This document shows, piece after piece, positions 1 to 10,461 of a DNA stretch of 64,000 nt (its first letter is position 1; each line of letters begins with the position of its first letter). The notes under the pieces are model-generated. The model was not told where the DNA came from. It worked only from the letters and a program-made list of their open reading frames with translations, and did not search any database. The position numbers and the translations under genes were made by a program. The DNA comes from Loripinus fragilis (Eukaryota; Mollusca; Bivalvia; Lucinida; Lucinidae): positions 40,546,944 to 40,610,943 of the forward strand of contig OZ026530.1 of NCBI GenBank assembly GCA_964019695.1. The letters run 5' to 3'.

Positions 1-418
1 AAGGGGATTTAGGATATCCTTACGTTATTTCACAATTGTTATAAGAACTTTGAAGATTGTCAAAAAGCATTAATTCGCTGAAACAGAACAAAGTTAGTTA
101 ACTTCTTATCTTTTATCAACCTTAGAACGAAAACCTTTTTCAAATAGCCTCGATAGGTAAAACAAACCAACGCTCAACACCCACTTGGAACATACCAATT
201 GAATTTTGAATACAAATATAGGCATTATGAATATCAATACTTAGAAGTATACAATTGAATATATACTTATTGAATAATCAACGCCTAGAAAAACAATTTC
301 AATGAACTCGAGCATGAAACGGCGCACTGCATGCATGAACTAGATTTGTGGTACTTGTCTGAATTTTCCTTTTCTTTGAGATATGAATGTACACAGCATA
401 TCGTACGCAATATATCAT
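1..418. other. intergenic, nothing recognised
   Basis: AT-rich sequence with no recognisable coding, RNA or repeat signal. A short open frame on the minus strand (285-527) runs into the repeat that follows and is not a gene. Confidence 0.5.
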
Positions 419-615
419 AAATTGAGCCGCGACACAATTTGACGAGTGTAGACTCAGACGAGCCTGTGAAGCCTCCTTTTAAGCTTACAGACTCCAAAAG
501 ATGTTCAGTCAGTAGCTTAACACTCATAGAATATTCAAGCGACTAGCAAAGGCTCTGATCAGACTGTGCATATATGTGCATATATTGTTGGAAATCTCAT
601 GTCACGGCTCAATTA
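419..615 (-). repeat. TTGAGC-ended MITE-like repeat, copy 1
   Basis: The unit begins ATTGAGCCGCGACA and ends TGTCACGGCTCAAT, so its termini are inverted repeats of about 14-30 bp. The reverse complement matches a second copy at 10206-10461 over most of its length. It has internal CTGATCAGACTG-type motifs shared with other small elements here. Short open frames in the two copies give similar peptides (for example SLKGG-TG-SESTLVK), which only reflects their common descent. Confidence 0.7.
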
Positions 616-754
616 TATTCTTTCGAGGCATCGGACGCAAAGTCGGACGTTCGCTTACATTATTAATTCTTGGTATGCCTGTTTGCCCCTGATTTGGTTT
701 GGCAAGACGTCGGAGATCTGCATCCAAACTATTTGCAAACTTTTAAAGCAGATG

Positions 755-756
<2 letters not shown>

Positions 757-803
<47 letters not shown>
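757..803. repeat. (AG)n microsatellite
   Basis: An uninterrupted AG dinucleotide run of about 23 units. Confidence 0.97.
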
Positions 804-805
<2 letters not shown>

Positions 806-1013
806 AGCGCTTGCATACCGATCTCTTTTAATCTCGAAAAATATCATGTATCAGTAGGGTGCTGAAAATGCTACTTGGAGATTCTTCTCGTGCGCATCGG
901 CTTTTGCACGACAAAGTCGTATATTCGACAGTATTGATGCGCTGCATGCTCTATCGCATGCCCAAATGTTTAAATTGAGGAAACATTCTTTCCTGAATTC
1001 CATTCGGATCTGA

Positions 1014-1295
1014 TCTGGATCCGAACTCTGACAACGTTTTTTTCTTCTTTTTTTAAGGGAGAGGGGATCCAAATATCACAAAAAGCGGGCAATCATCGGC
1101 CCGCCAGCGAAATGCCTTTAAATGGCGTTCCGCTGGCGGCCTGATGATGACCCAACGTTGAATGCTGGCTTGGTTGTTTTGAGAATTTCAGGGGATCCGG
1201 TCCAGTATTGCTAAGAAATTCTATGTTTTTGTGATTTTTCAGGTGGGGGGGGGGGGGGGGGTCCGGACACCTGGTTCCCCCTCTGGATCCGCGCA
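1014..1295. mobile_element. GGATCC-ended MITE family, copy 1
   Basis: Member of a five-copy family whose ends read (C)GGATCCAG and CTGGATCCGCGCATG (inverted). The middle of this copy (about 1092-1150) is a strong hairpin: GCCCGCCAGCG pairs with CGCTGGCGGC around TGCCTTTAAATGGCG. A G16 run lies near the right end. The left end is shortened compared with the copy at 11258-11570. No coding capacity, consistent with a non-autonomous element. Confidence 0.7.
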
Positions 1296-1973
1296 TGTCT
1301 ACACTGAAAACCCATTTTATCGTGGGCATCGGCTTTTGTACGACACTTTGCATACTTTCTATAGATCGGCAAGTAGACAGAGAGAGAGATGCGTGTTCTT
1401 TTTGAATTTCGTCATTTTTTTTTAACTCAGAGAGCTCGTCTACGTATTTCAAAGATTCGTGTATATCTTTGCAAAAAATTTTGATCGACGAGATGTCCTT
1501 GAGTGACTGTATTACATTATAAACGGCATTTGCGCAGATGGAGAGCAAGCGAAAAGCGTTTTGGTTTGAAAGTGTAGCGATTTATCGGTAGTCCGAGGTT
1601 AAATAAGTGGACTTTAACGGCTTGTAAGTAAATTGAGTGACATAACATGCACGTGCCTGGCTCTCGGCAATTACCACACGCGTTGGACATTTTGCTGACG
1701 AACTCCGCAAGAATTTAGCAGCGGTTGAAGTAGATAGCGCAGAATTATATCGCCGTGTATTCTTCACGTTTTTACCACATTTTTACCTGCATTTATACCG
1801 TTTTTGCTCATGATAAAGACCGCATTCTAAAATTACGAACACTAGCACTTTTTCTGAAACGTAATTTCTAAAATTACGAACAACGGAAAAAATATTTTTT
1901 AGTGTTCGAACTTTTAGAACATTTACCGTATGTGTATTTTATGACGGGAGCACCTTAAGGCTCACCGGAGTGG
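1296..1973. other. intergenic, nothing recognised
   Basis: No gene or dispersed repeat identified. Around 1826-1885 the word TTCTAAAATTACGAACA occurs twice in direct orientation. Confidence 0.5.
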
Positions 1974-2255
1974 CAATTAAGTTGGTCAAAAATTACGATT
2001 TATGTGCAAACTGATTGGTTGTGAAGCACAGAAAGGGGCGTAGTGAACTATAAATGAATAAAATAGTATTCAATTTATTTTCATTTGATTTCATCCATGA
2101 ATTTCAAAGCTGCAAATATTTATACTATTTGCCAGATTTTTTTTGACGTTTTTGAACGACGTTAACATTGACGTCCATGGAAAGGTGGCATTTTCAAAAT
2201 GTTGTAACAATTTAAACTGTTGTATTTGAAAAGCGCAACGTCGAAACTTCAGAAT

Positions 2256-2625
2256 AAAAGTAAGAAAGAGGGCAAAGATCAGGAATCGATACAATTAAGC
2301 ACACACCTGACCCAGGATACCAATGGGAAAGTGTCAGCGTCACAATTAGACATCACAAACGAGAGCCAAGAGGTCAGCCCTTTCCCCGCAGGTGACCACA
2401 AGGCATCAACAAGCAGACGTGCATGGAGGCATAACAAAACAAGACAGAAATAATTTTAATGATCCACAAAAGAAGGAACGGTCAGTAAAAATAATTTACT
2501 GGAGGGCTAAAACCGGTTTAACGGTGCACCTTAGTTCAGATGAGAATCAAGACACATAGTTGTTTGGTTTGCATGAAAGACCCCTGACTTATCAAAGCAT
2601 CATCTCCTAGAACATATAAATCAAA
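2256..2625 (+). repeat. AACCGGTT-type interspersed repeat, copy 1
   Basis: Starts near GTAAGAAAGAGGGCAAAGATC and passes through the conserved GACCCAGGATACCAATGGGA and AGCCCTTTCCC-GCAGGTGACC blocks. It contains TAAAACCGGTTTAACGGTGC and ends near TGCATGAAAGACCCCTGAC. The right arm of the inverted duplication has no equivalent here, so this is an insertion. No tRNA-like promoter boxes or obvious TIRs are visible, and its class is unknown. Confidence 0.8.
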
Positions 2626-2830
2626 ATATAAAAAGGAGATAAAGCAAAGATATCTCTAATTACACAGTACATGTATCTATTATTAAGCTTTACTACAATA
2701 ATTAACTAATTGTTATATAAATCTTGATATCACACAATAAAGCGTTTCATGTTAACATGAAACTAGCGATTAAAAGTATATGGGAAATTAATTTTGTTAA
2801 AATTACTTTTGGTCCTTGACTCTACTAAAT

Positions 2831-3044
2831 ATGGGCCTCGTCGCGAGAATCCCTGTCTTCGGGGTTTCCGACAAGGCGAGTTTCAAACCATTCTCCTCAG
2901 CTACAGAGACTAGCTAGAAAATTGAAATTTCATCTGTTGCAAGTTTACATACGATACTTTCCGAAAAGCGCGGATGCACAGGCTGATCTGCGCATTTGTT
3001 GTTCGCAAACCCCCGAAGACAGAGTCTCTCATGTTGAGGCCCAA
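2831..3044 (+). mobile_element. GGGCCTC-ended MITE, copy 1
   Basis: The ends are inverted: ATGGGCCTCGTCGCGAGA at the left and TCTCATGTTGAGGCCCA at the right, extended by CCTGTCTTCGGGG / CCCCGAAGACAG. The empty site is visible in the other arm of the inverted duplication (near 10510-10530), where the sequence runs through without it. A second copy lies at 58201-58441 and a damaged one at 57000-57210. Confidence 0.85.
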
Positions 3045-4090
3045 TTATGAAACTAGTGGAAATATTTTACTTTCTTTTTATTCTTATTGGTTTGGTATCT
3101 ATTATATATTAGTTTATAGTTTGCTTGTTCCCTGCATATTTTCTTTCTAAAACTACCGAACATATGCACTCATAAGCATCAGTCTATAATGTAATACTGA
3201 ATTCCCAAATTGGCAGACATTCTAGTTGCTCGTTTTTTCTTAGTATCAATGTGTCACCCTGTAATTGGTTCCTAGTGTTAAATTTAGTTTAGACCGCAGA
3301 GAAAACCCAGAGCTGGTCAAATCAGTTTATAGTTCTCTGTAAGAAGAAACTGAGAAAAAAAGTAAATCAAATATGCAAGGATCAGCTGCATGAAAAAATA
3401 TGTTCTTTTTAGTACTCTGAAGACAATCACTTTGTAAAATAGAACTTTTTGGTTACCGTAAAGGCGGCACCCCAGGAACGCGTAATTAAGACTGGTCTAC
3501 CTTAGCCATAGGTAAAAGCTGAAAATGAGGCGTGGTTTTATTCAGCCGCGTAAACGTGCGTGCATTTCATGAAAATCCTAACCGTATACACACTGAACTC
3601 ACATTTATTAACCCTTAAAGCGCATACTCACAAATGTATCGTAGTATGCTTTTGTCATCCACTAAAATATTTGAAGCCTCATAGACAAACAGTGTAGGAG
3701 CAGTCTGATCTGGGTCCACAATGTTGCCTCTATGCTTATGTTAAATAGACATTTTCAGATGCAGTAATTTTGCTCGCGTTTCAAGGACTAAATACTGTGT
3801 TTTGCGTCTATACTGGGGTAACGGTGCAAGACGATACAGTTAGTTTTCAAACAACTCATTAATTCTTCACTAACTTTAAAATATACTGACCCACACTTCC
3901 AACGCAAAATGTTTGAGTAATGTAACTTTTACTTGATATACGAGGTCTTGCCGAAATCATTGTACCGGTCATGGGTTATTGCAGAGATTCACCCAATTAG
4001 GTTATGCTTTAAAGGGAATAATTGGCCGATGAAGTTCTACTTTCATTTTCATAAATAAGTGTTTTAATTTTTGATAAAATTGCGTTACAG

Positions 4091-4317
4091 TGGATGAAAT
4101 AATATATGTAATATTAAAGCTTCTGTTTGATTTTGCGTTAGAAGTGTGGTTCAGTATAGAACCCGATTTCCCTTGTTTAGCAGATGAAATAGCCAAACCA
4201 CGCCCAGATAAGAATATTAAAGTAACCGCCTTTACAGAGAGCAAAGAGTTCTATAATATCTCGTACCCAATAAGAAAGGTCCGAGATGATATGCAATATT
4301 TCCCTTATCCAGATTAA
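4091..4317 (+). CDS. possible terminal exon, unrecognised product
   Basis: An open stretch of about 75 codons follows a plausible 3' splice acceptor (GCGTTACAG at 4082-4090) and ends at TAA (4315-4317). The peptide has a hydrophobic start (VILKLLFDFALEVWFSI) then a charged tail with normal amino-acid composition (LADEIAKPRPDKNIKVTAF). I do not recognise the family and see no upstream exon. Most of it lies in the 856-bp segment absent from the opposite arm, and only the last codons are in the duplicated sequence. It could equally be a chance frame. Confidence 0.2.
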
Positions 4318-4697
4318 GTAACTTTGGAGATACCATATCTACGTAAATAAAATTGCATCTTAGTTTAGGACAAAAGTGCTTACAAATGGTCAGTATATAT
4401 GTATATACTTTTGATAAATGCTGGGAGAAAGTTGAAACCTTACACCTAATCTAGCAGAATTTGTTCCATGGTTGACTCCAGGAAAAAGGGTACAAGTTGC
4501 CGGAACAAATATGGATTTTTTGCAGCTGTTTCTCCACTGAACAAACCACATTCGATGAACAGAATTTCATTTGTAACAGATCAATATTCCTTTCCACAAA
4601 AGGTCACAATATGTTGTACATGGCCACATTTTCGCATTCAAGTACAATATTTTGTACAAGGCCACAAGACGGCTGCGTGTATGAAGCGTGATCACTG

Positions 4698-5005
4698 AGT
4701 CGTTTGTTTGTTTGTTTGATTTGATTCTTTACGTCCCATCAACAATCTTTGAGTTAAACATGGACGGGGGAGCGCAGTGGCTCAGTGGTAGAGTGCTTGA
4801 CTCGAGACCGAAGGGTCGCGGGTTCGAGCCTCACCGGCGTCACTGCGTTGTGGTCCTTGAGCAAGACACATTTATCCTAGCTTAGTACTGGTTGAACCCA
4901 GGAAGACCCGTCTCGCATAACTGAAAGATTGTTGAGTGGACGTAAAGAATCAAATCAAACAAACAAACAAAACATGGACGGGTCTTCCTGGGTTGAACCA
5001 GTAAT
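4698..5005 (-). mobile_element. older SINE-1 copy, split by a younger SINE
   Basis: The 3' tail of a SINE-1 lies antisense at 4698-4768 ((GTTT)n GATTTGATTCTTTACGTCC) and its body resumes at 4970-5005 (CATGGACGGGTCTTCCTGGG). The two halves join perfectly once the inserted SINE and one TSD are removed. The tRNA-like head is missing, so this copy is also 5' truncated. Confidence 0.88.
4769..4969 (+). mobile_element. tRNA-derived SINE-1, nested full-length copy
   Basis: The head is tRNA-like, with A-box TGGCTCAGTGG (4779-4789) and B-box GGTTCGAGCC (4821-4830). A tRNA-unrelated body and a tail (CAAATCAAACAAACAAAC) follow. A 13-bp target-site duplication, AAACATGGACGGG, is exact at 4756-4768 and 4970-4982. 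Insertion into another SINE-1 in antisense makes this the younger event. Pol III promoter boxes are intact by eye. Mobility would depend on a partner LINE that is not present in this window. Confidence 0.93.
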
Positions 5006-5067
5006 GAGTCGTACCACGACAAAACTGACTTTTGGGGTAAGCGCGATGTTCCCACTCTATAATGTCA

Positions 5068-5235
5068 TACGCGGATCCAAATAACATTAAAAGCGGGCCG
5101 ATGATGGCCCTTATACATTGAATTATCGCTTGAAAGATTTGCTATTTTCAGGGGATCCGGACCAGTTTTGCTGTGAAACCATCTATTTTTGTCATTTTCC
5201 AGGGGTCGGGGTCCCCCCTCTGGATCCGCACATGC
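5068..5235. mobile_element. GGATCC-ended MITE family, copy 2 (short)
   Basis: Ends GCGGATCC and CTGGATCCGCACATG are inverted. The interior retains AAAAGCGGGCCGATGATGGCCC and CAGGGGATCCGGACCAG but lacks about 120 bp found in the fuller copy at 11258-11570. Confidence 0.75.
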
Positions 5236-5940
5236 TTATTGCCATGTTCGCTCATGGTTAAGGGAAGAGTTCAATGGTATTGACAGCTGACCAATGTCGA
5301 TATGTCTAGCTTTTGGATCTAGCCTTTGCATATGCAAATGAGCAGTGACGGCTCTGATGAGAATGCGCGGATTTGCCTTGGCCTTGTCAGCTTCGTGCTG
5401 TGATAAGTGTCGAAAAACATATGAGCCGTCTTGAATCAAGTTTAATGATCAATATGACACGATGACAAGTTTACGCAATATGTTACAAAGATTTCGTACA
5501 TATGTACTAGAACATATGCACTAGAACATGGATTTCGCTGACGTTGTTTCCATTATGCTTCCATTTCATATGCAAAATGAAATGCGCCACATGTTGTCTA
5601 ATAACGCAACGCCCAGCTACGTGGGCTGAGAATGACTAACACCACGCAAGGGCTGTTAGCAATTATGACTTTTGCTTGAATGTTTCTGTAAATACGATTA
5701 CAGTTTGGCTTAAACACTTTCATTCTCATGTATTATCCCGTACATATTGATATAATAAGTATATAATTGTCCATTTTGTATTTTAAGGGGTTGCCGGTCA
5801 AACTTTCTATTATATGATGTATTTCTGTCGCTGTTTTAATCTTAGCAAACAGTGTAGACCCTTGCCTGATAACTTGTATACCAAGATTCAGCCCAAATGT
5901 GGCCAGTGGCTATCAGTATAGAGTATAAGAAGCTTTTATG
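5236..5940. other. intergenic, nothing recognised
   Basis: No gene or repeat identified. Contains two near-adjacent ACTAGAACAT words (about 5507-5528). Confidence 0.5.
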
Positions 5941-6209
5941 AGTGTGAGGGTAGGATAGAAAAATCCGTCCCGAGAATCACCATTTTGCATCACGAGGCTT
6001 GCTTGTTGTCAGTTACAAGCGAAAGTATGTGCACGAAGTACTGGTTAACTGCTCGTTCAAGCTTGCCCAGGAAAAAGTGTGGTTAGGTCAACTGACCGTC
6101 CCGCAATGACCATTGCTGTTGACGTAAAGCAACAAAACAAAACCAAAAAAAAAAAATCACGAGGCTTGCCGAGCCGAGAGGCGGATTTTTCTATCCTACC
6201 CTCACCCGA
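5941..6209. mobile_element. small foldback element interrupted by a SINE
   Basis: The outer ends GTGAGGGTAGGATAGAAAAA (from about 5943) and its complement TTTTTCTATCCTACCCTCAC (to about 6207) are inverted repeats continuing into ATCCG/CGGAT. Removing the SINE at 6003-6155 and one TSD leaves an element of only about 100 bp. A diverged relative of the inner sequence lies at 6470-6545. Confidence 0.8.
6003..6155 (+). mobile_element. SINE-2, 5'-truncated copy
   Basis: Matches the 3' half of the full SINE-2 at 27143-27464 (shared: CCCAGGAAAAAGTGTGGTTA, GACCGTCCCGCAATGACCAT, GACGTAAAGCAACAAAACAA). It ends in an A-rich tail and is flanked by an exact 14-bp TSD, ATCACGAGGCTTGC, at 5989-6002 and 6156-6169. 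The tRNA-like head is absent. Confidence 0.9.
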
Positions 6210-6469
6210 ATAATGGATTCTTTTCCTTGCTCACCACTGTTTTTGGGTTGTTTTTTTTGTAAATAAGCTTCCAGAAGCCCCAAGTACACTAAGGTGCAAT
6301 TTCACATGATGACGTCACTTTAACATTACAATGACATCACTTGACGACCATGTGCGTGAGTTCCAATACATATGTATGTAACCCTCAAGTGACAGCCTGG
6401 GTAAGATAGCATGGGTAAGATAAGAATTCATATCCCAGGGTAAAATCTCAGATATCCTTATCCGGTGTG

Positions 6470-6545
6470 CAAGAATATAAGAATCTATCATGAGTGGGAC
6501 AAATCCGTCTCAAGGATCACCGTTTGGCATCACGAATTCATCATA
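6470..6545. repeat. relic of the foldback element
   Basis: Carries AAATCCGTCTCAAGGATCAC and GGCATCACGA, a diverged version of the inner part of the element at 5941-6209 (AAATCCGTCCCGAGAATCAC, GCATCACGAGG). The upstream 6405-6470 sequence (GGGTAAGATAAGAATTCATA) is of unknown nature. Confidence 0.55.
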
Positions 6546-7594
6546 TTTTTGCACTTTTCTTGCCAACCGTATATGCGATTGAAAAGTTACTCGCAGGTTT
6601 TAATGTGCAACCAAGAATTGGTATGAATCAGTCGTTAATTTGACTGCACTATCATGCGACGCTGCTGATGACGTCACATGGGTACATACAGCATCCAGCA
6701 CCTTTCTGCACGGTAAGTTGAAGCTTTCTGATTATTTTTGTGGTTAAACTGTGGCTTGCATGATACCATATCAGCAACAGAGTTTATAGACTTTTTCTAA
6801 TTAAAAGTAATTGATAACTTCAATATTTCGAATATTAACGTCAAATTTGAACATCAATTTACAGCTCTTTTTTAGAAACATCTCCATAAGTTACCTTTAT
6901 GCACGCTTTTATTACTGATATTGACTACATACACTGACAATCATGTGGGGAAGAAGATTTGATGTAAATCATGGCAGGAGATATGCTGTCATGTGATCGA
7001 GAACGTCTTAAAATTTTACGTTGACGTCACTTGCAAAATACAAAAGACACGAGATACAAGCGTAATTTATGTATAATATGTCAGTTGTGTATGCCCTCAG
7101 CCTCTTCCAATAAAACCGGACGTAAAAATCGAAACTTTGAAAGGCCAAAGATGTTGAATTTTATTACTGGATTATAGTAATCAGGGTGGGTAGGGAATGT
7201 CGGCATCTTTAAAGGGGTGTAAATTTTAGTATACGGAACTGTGAATTCATTTCGAATCGTTCAATGATGTATGTGTAATCGTACAAGAAGCACAGGACAC
7301 AAATCTGTTGAGTCAGGAATCAAAACTCGCGCGTGTTAACTTGCAGCTGAATTGGTGTCCTTCACAATCGACCACCCCTGTCTTAAAACGGATACTTTTT
7401 TAATACCTTTGAGTAAATTTACAACTATGAATTTTCTATGACACACTATAAGCTAGCCAGACTATGAAATGCAATAACAATTATATCGCTGACATTCTCA
7501 GGGTTTGTGAAATAAAGGATTTAACCTAGGTGATGCGTTTTCAAAGTCCTTAAGTATGTATTGTTTAGAAATTTGTAGGATAGGATATTTTGAA
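6546..7594. other. intergenic, nothing recognised
   Basis: About 1 kb of AT-rich sequence with no recognised gene, promoter or repeat. Confidence 0.5.
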
Positions 7595-7895
7595 ATAAAG
7601 TAAGTAAGGGTGCAAAGATCAGGAATCGATACAATCAAGTACCACACCTGACCCAGGATACCAATGGGAAAGTAACAAACTCACAGTTAGACACAACAAA
7701 CGAGAGCCAAGAGGTCAGCCCTTTCCCAGCAGGTGACCACAAGGCACATATAAATAGACGTATACAAAGGCATAACAAACACAAGACAGAAAAAAATAAA
7801 AGATCCACAAAAGAAAAATCGCCTTGGAACTGTCAGTAAAATATTTTACTGGAGGGCTTAAACCGGTTTAACGGTGCACAAACCTCACCCTCAGT
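7595..7895 (+). repeat. AACCGGTT-type interspersed repeat, copy 2
   Basis: Same family as 2256-2625. Two perfect palindromes are clear here: CAGTAAAATATTTTACTG (7834-7851) and TTAAACCGGTTTAA (7858-7871). They are conserved in most copies, which suggests a hairpin near the 3' end of the unit. Confidence 0.85.
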
Positions 7896-9400
7896 TTGGC
7901 AAGATATTGAAGTTTCTTGGATCGCCGGAATTACTTTATTGCAAAGAGGGGCAGTGGTGTTGAAATTTTGCAAAACTTCACATTAGAAGTGAAATTGCGA
8001 ATTTATGAAATCCATTTGCAGCACCAGATGCACGAAACCAGCCTGGAAAGACTAAAAAGTGATAAATAAATCTTATATAAACCAATCCTGAATTTATTAT
8101 GACGTAAACTTCACAAATAAAATGCCGATATTTTTGGGTGAAAATTAGTGTTTCATTAAAAAATAAATCCGATTTTTTGTAATCTGACAGGTAAAGTTTT
8201 TAAAATCTATAGTTTTTGTTAATTTGTTTTAAATTTAATGCTGTATTTTTCAACATTCATAGATCGAGTTGTGTATACTTAAAAGAAAACGCCAAAATAT
8301 TTTCGTTTTTTGCCTCAAAATCTGACATTTTGATACCCAGGTATATTTTGGGAAATGCATGCATTGCTATACTTAACTACTAAAGAAACCTGACACATAC
8401 TGTGTCTCAATTTTTGGCAGTAAATAAATACGTTGCACGCTTGTCTTTCCATTGCGTTAAGCTGAACAAGGGTAGAGTAAGATGCACTAAGATATTTTGA
8501 AAAGATGAACTAATTTCAGACGTCAGCTATAAACCGTCACGTAACCCCTAAAATCAATTTTCGCAAGAGCAAAGAAATCACTCAGAATTCACCAGAAACC
8601 GCTTTAGTGTGGTTCTTTGTTATTTCATTGACATCTTCTTGGCATTCAAATAAAGCTTGCAAGCATTGTTCAACCCAAAAGCCTATTTTCATTTCCTTAA
8701 CGTCAATTTCTTTCGTTTTAGCGTTTTATAAGCTTTTAAAAAGCACTGCCACTTTATTATTTTTTTCACTTTGCTTGATGTTTGGAATGCATTTTGACAA
8801 TGTTTCAGTCCTTTTGAACTCAGTCGCTGCCGCCTACGTCCATTTAGCGACGTCAAGCGTTACAATGACATGCTGATATGTATGCTGCAAAGCTTGAAAT
8901 TCATACGCGATTAAAGTAAAGTGTAGCCAATTGGCACTTTACCAAAGTAGGCAGCACACACTAAACGGCGTCATACGTTGACAAAGAAAAAACGGTTATT
9001 ATCCTTAGTTTACTTTGTTCCTTAATTGACCTTAAAGTTGGTTTATTCCGCTTTTACCATTTAACGTGACGCGAAACATAAGTTCTGATTTTTGAAAGTG
9101 CATTCTCTTACACTGATTAATTGTCTCCAAGTCATTTCAGTTTCTAGAAATTGCTTAAACAAAGGAAACCACACTGCCGTTTAGACAACGTCAAAAGCAA
9201 AACTTAAAAACCCCATATCATACGTCACAGCAAGAAATTGTATATTTTTAAACTGCACTTTTGTCTGTACTGGTATTGTAATTGTATACATGAAAAAAGT
9301 GTTCAAAAAAGTCTCTAGACATACATTCCCGGGGCAAAAGTGATAAAACGGTGTTTTTGACGCAGAGACGTCATGTTCTTTATTTGATAAATATATTTTT
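7896..9400. other. intergenic up to the assembly gap
   Basis: No recognised gene. A frame of 89 codons at 8607-8876 (plus) has no start context, family resemblance or splice support that I can see. Several ACGTCA words occur between 8850 and 9380 without a clear element structure. Confidence 0.45.
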
Positions 9401-9600
9401 NNNNNNNNNNNNNNNNNNNNNNNNNNNNNNNNNNNNNNNNNNNNNNNNNNNNNNNNNNNNNNNNNNNNNNNNNNNNNNNNNNNNNNNNNNNNNNNNNNNN
9501 NNNNNNNNNNNNNNNNNNNNNNNNNNNNNNNNNNNNNNNNNNNNNNNNNNNNNNNNNNNNNNNNNNNNNNNNNNNNNNNNNNNNNNNNNNNNNNNNNNNN
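9401..9600. other. assembly gap (200 N)
   Basis: Exactly 200 N. The round length suggests a scaffolding gap of unknown true size inside, or next to, the right arm of the inverted duplication. Confidence 0.99.
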
Positions 9601-9626
9601 TTTTATTTATGTAGATATGGTAACTC

Positions 9627-9857
9627 TTACTGTCGTGCCAGCCGAAAGTGACAAGACGTCGTGTTTTTTTACAATTGTGAAGTAAAACATTAACTTGTAC
9701 AACACACTTGAGCTAATACGAATCGACAGATCACTTGTGTATTAATCCTATCCTGTGGATAGGATTAATACACAAACGATCTATCGATTCTAAGTCCCTG
9801 ATAACTTTGTAAACAAAACATGACGTCACTGTCATTCTTGGCTGGCAGGACAGTAAG
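9627..9857. mobile_element. MITE with central perfect hairpin
   Basis: Terminal inverted repeats of about 40 bp: CTTACTGTCGTGCCAGCCGA at the left and GGCTGGCAGGACAGTAAG at the right, extending to GACGTCGTG / CATGACGTC. The centre holds a 19-bp perfect inverted repeat, TTGTGTATTAATCCTATCC, with a 3-bp loop (9735-9753 and 9757-9775). That repeat continues imperfectly to about 9719-9791. The matching site in the left arm (about 4310-4335) lacks it, which proves insertion. I cannot call the TSD with confidence. Confidence 0.85.
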
Positions 9858-10205
9858 TTACTTAATCTGGACCAGGGAAATATTGCATACAAAGTGATTG
9901 TTTTCAGAATATTAATAAAAACATTTTTTTTTCATGCAGCTGATCCTTGCATATTTTAATTACTTTTTATGGTTCCTTCTTACAGAGAACTATAAACTGA
10001 TTTTAACAGCTCTGATTTTCTCTGCGGTCGAAAATAAATTCATTACTAGGAACCAATTACAAGGTGACACGTTGATACTCAGAAAAAGAGCAACCAGAAT
10101 TTCTGCTAATTTGAGAAATTCAGTATTTTAATATAGACTGATGCTTATGAATGCAAATGTTCGGTAGTTTTAGAAAGAAATTCTTCAGGGAAACATGCAA
10201 AACAT

Positions 10206-10461
10206 AAATTGAGCTGTGACATGAGATTTCCAACAATGTGGTATGTGCGACTAGCAAACCTCAGACCAGCCTGCGCATACGCACAGTCTGATCAGAGCCT
10301 TTGCTTGTCGCTTAAATATTCTATGACTGTTAAGCTACTGACCGAACAACATTTGGAGTTTCTAAGCTTAAAAGGAGGCTGCACAGGCCCATCTGAGTCT
10401 ACACTTGTCAAAATGCCACATTGTTGGAAATCACATGTGATTGTCGTGGCTCAATTAACAT
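10206..10461 (+). mobile_element. TTGAGC-ended MITE-like repeat, copy 2
   Basis: Ends ATTGAGCTGTGACATGAGAT and the complementary GTCGTGGCTCAATT with TTTCCAACAATGTGG / CCACATTGTTGGAAA just inside. It is absent from the corresponding place in the left arm (about 3095-3120). CTGCGCATACGCACAG and CTGATCAG lie inside. Confidence 0.82.

Larger units (their letters stand above)
1974..4350 (+). repeat. left arm of a large inverted duplication
   Basis: The reverse complement of 9616-10932 aligns to this segment in blocks: 1974-2255, 2660-2830, 3045-3436 and 4293-4350. Between the blocks lie sequences present only here: the AACCGGTT-type repeat (2256-2625), a GGGCCTC-ended MITE (2831-3044) and an 856-bp segment (3437-4292). 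The right arm has its own private insertions. Arms differ at many positions, so the duplication is old. It may be a segmental inverted duplication or the long termini of an old mobile element. I see no terminal motif or TSD that decides. Confidence 0.8.

Noticed and set aside
4769..4845. Possible tRNA gene (A- and B-box, GGTTCGAGCC)
   Set aside because: Followed by a conserved SINE body and tail, flanked by TSD, and repeated at 19203, 35516 and 55522. It is a SINE head, not a tRNA gene.
8607..8876. 89-codon frame with hydrophobic character
   Set aside because: AT-rich chance frame beginning at a non-ATG codon, without splice signals or family resemblance.
9351..9614. Open frame across 9351-9614
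   Set aside because: Runs through the 200-N gap, so its content is unknown.
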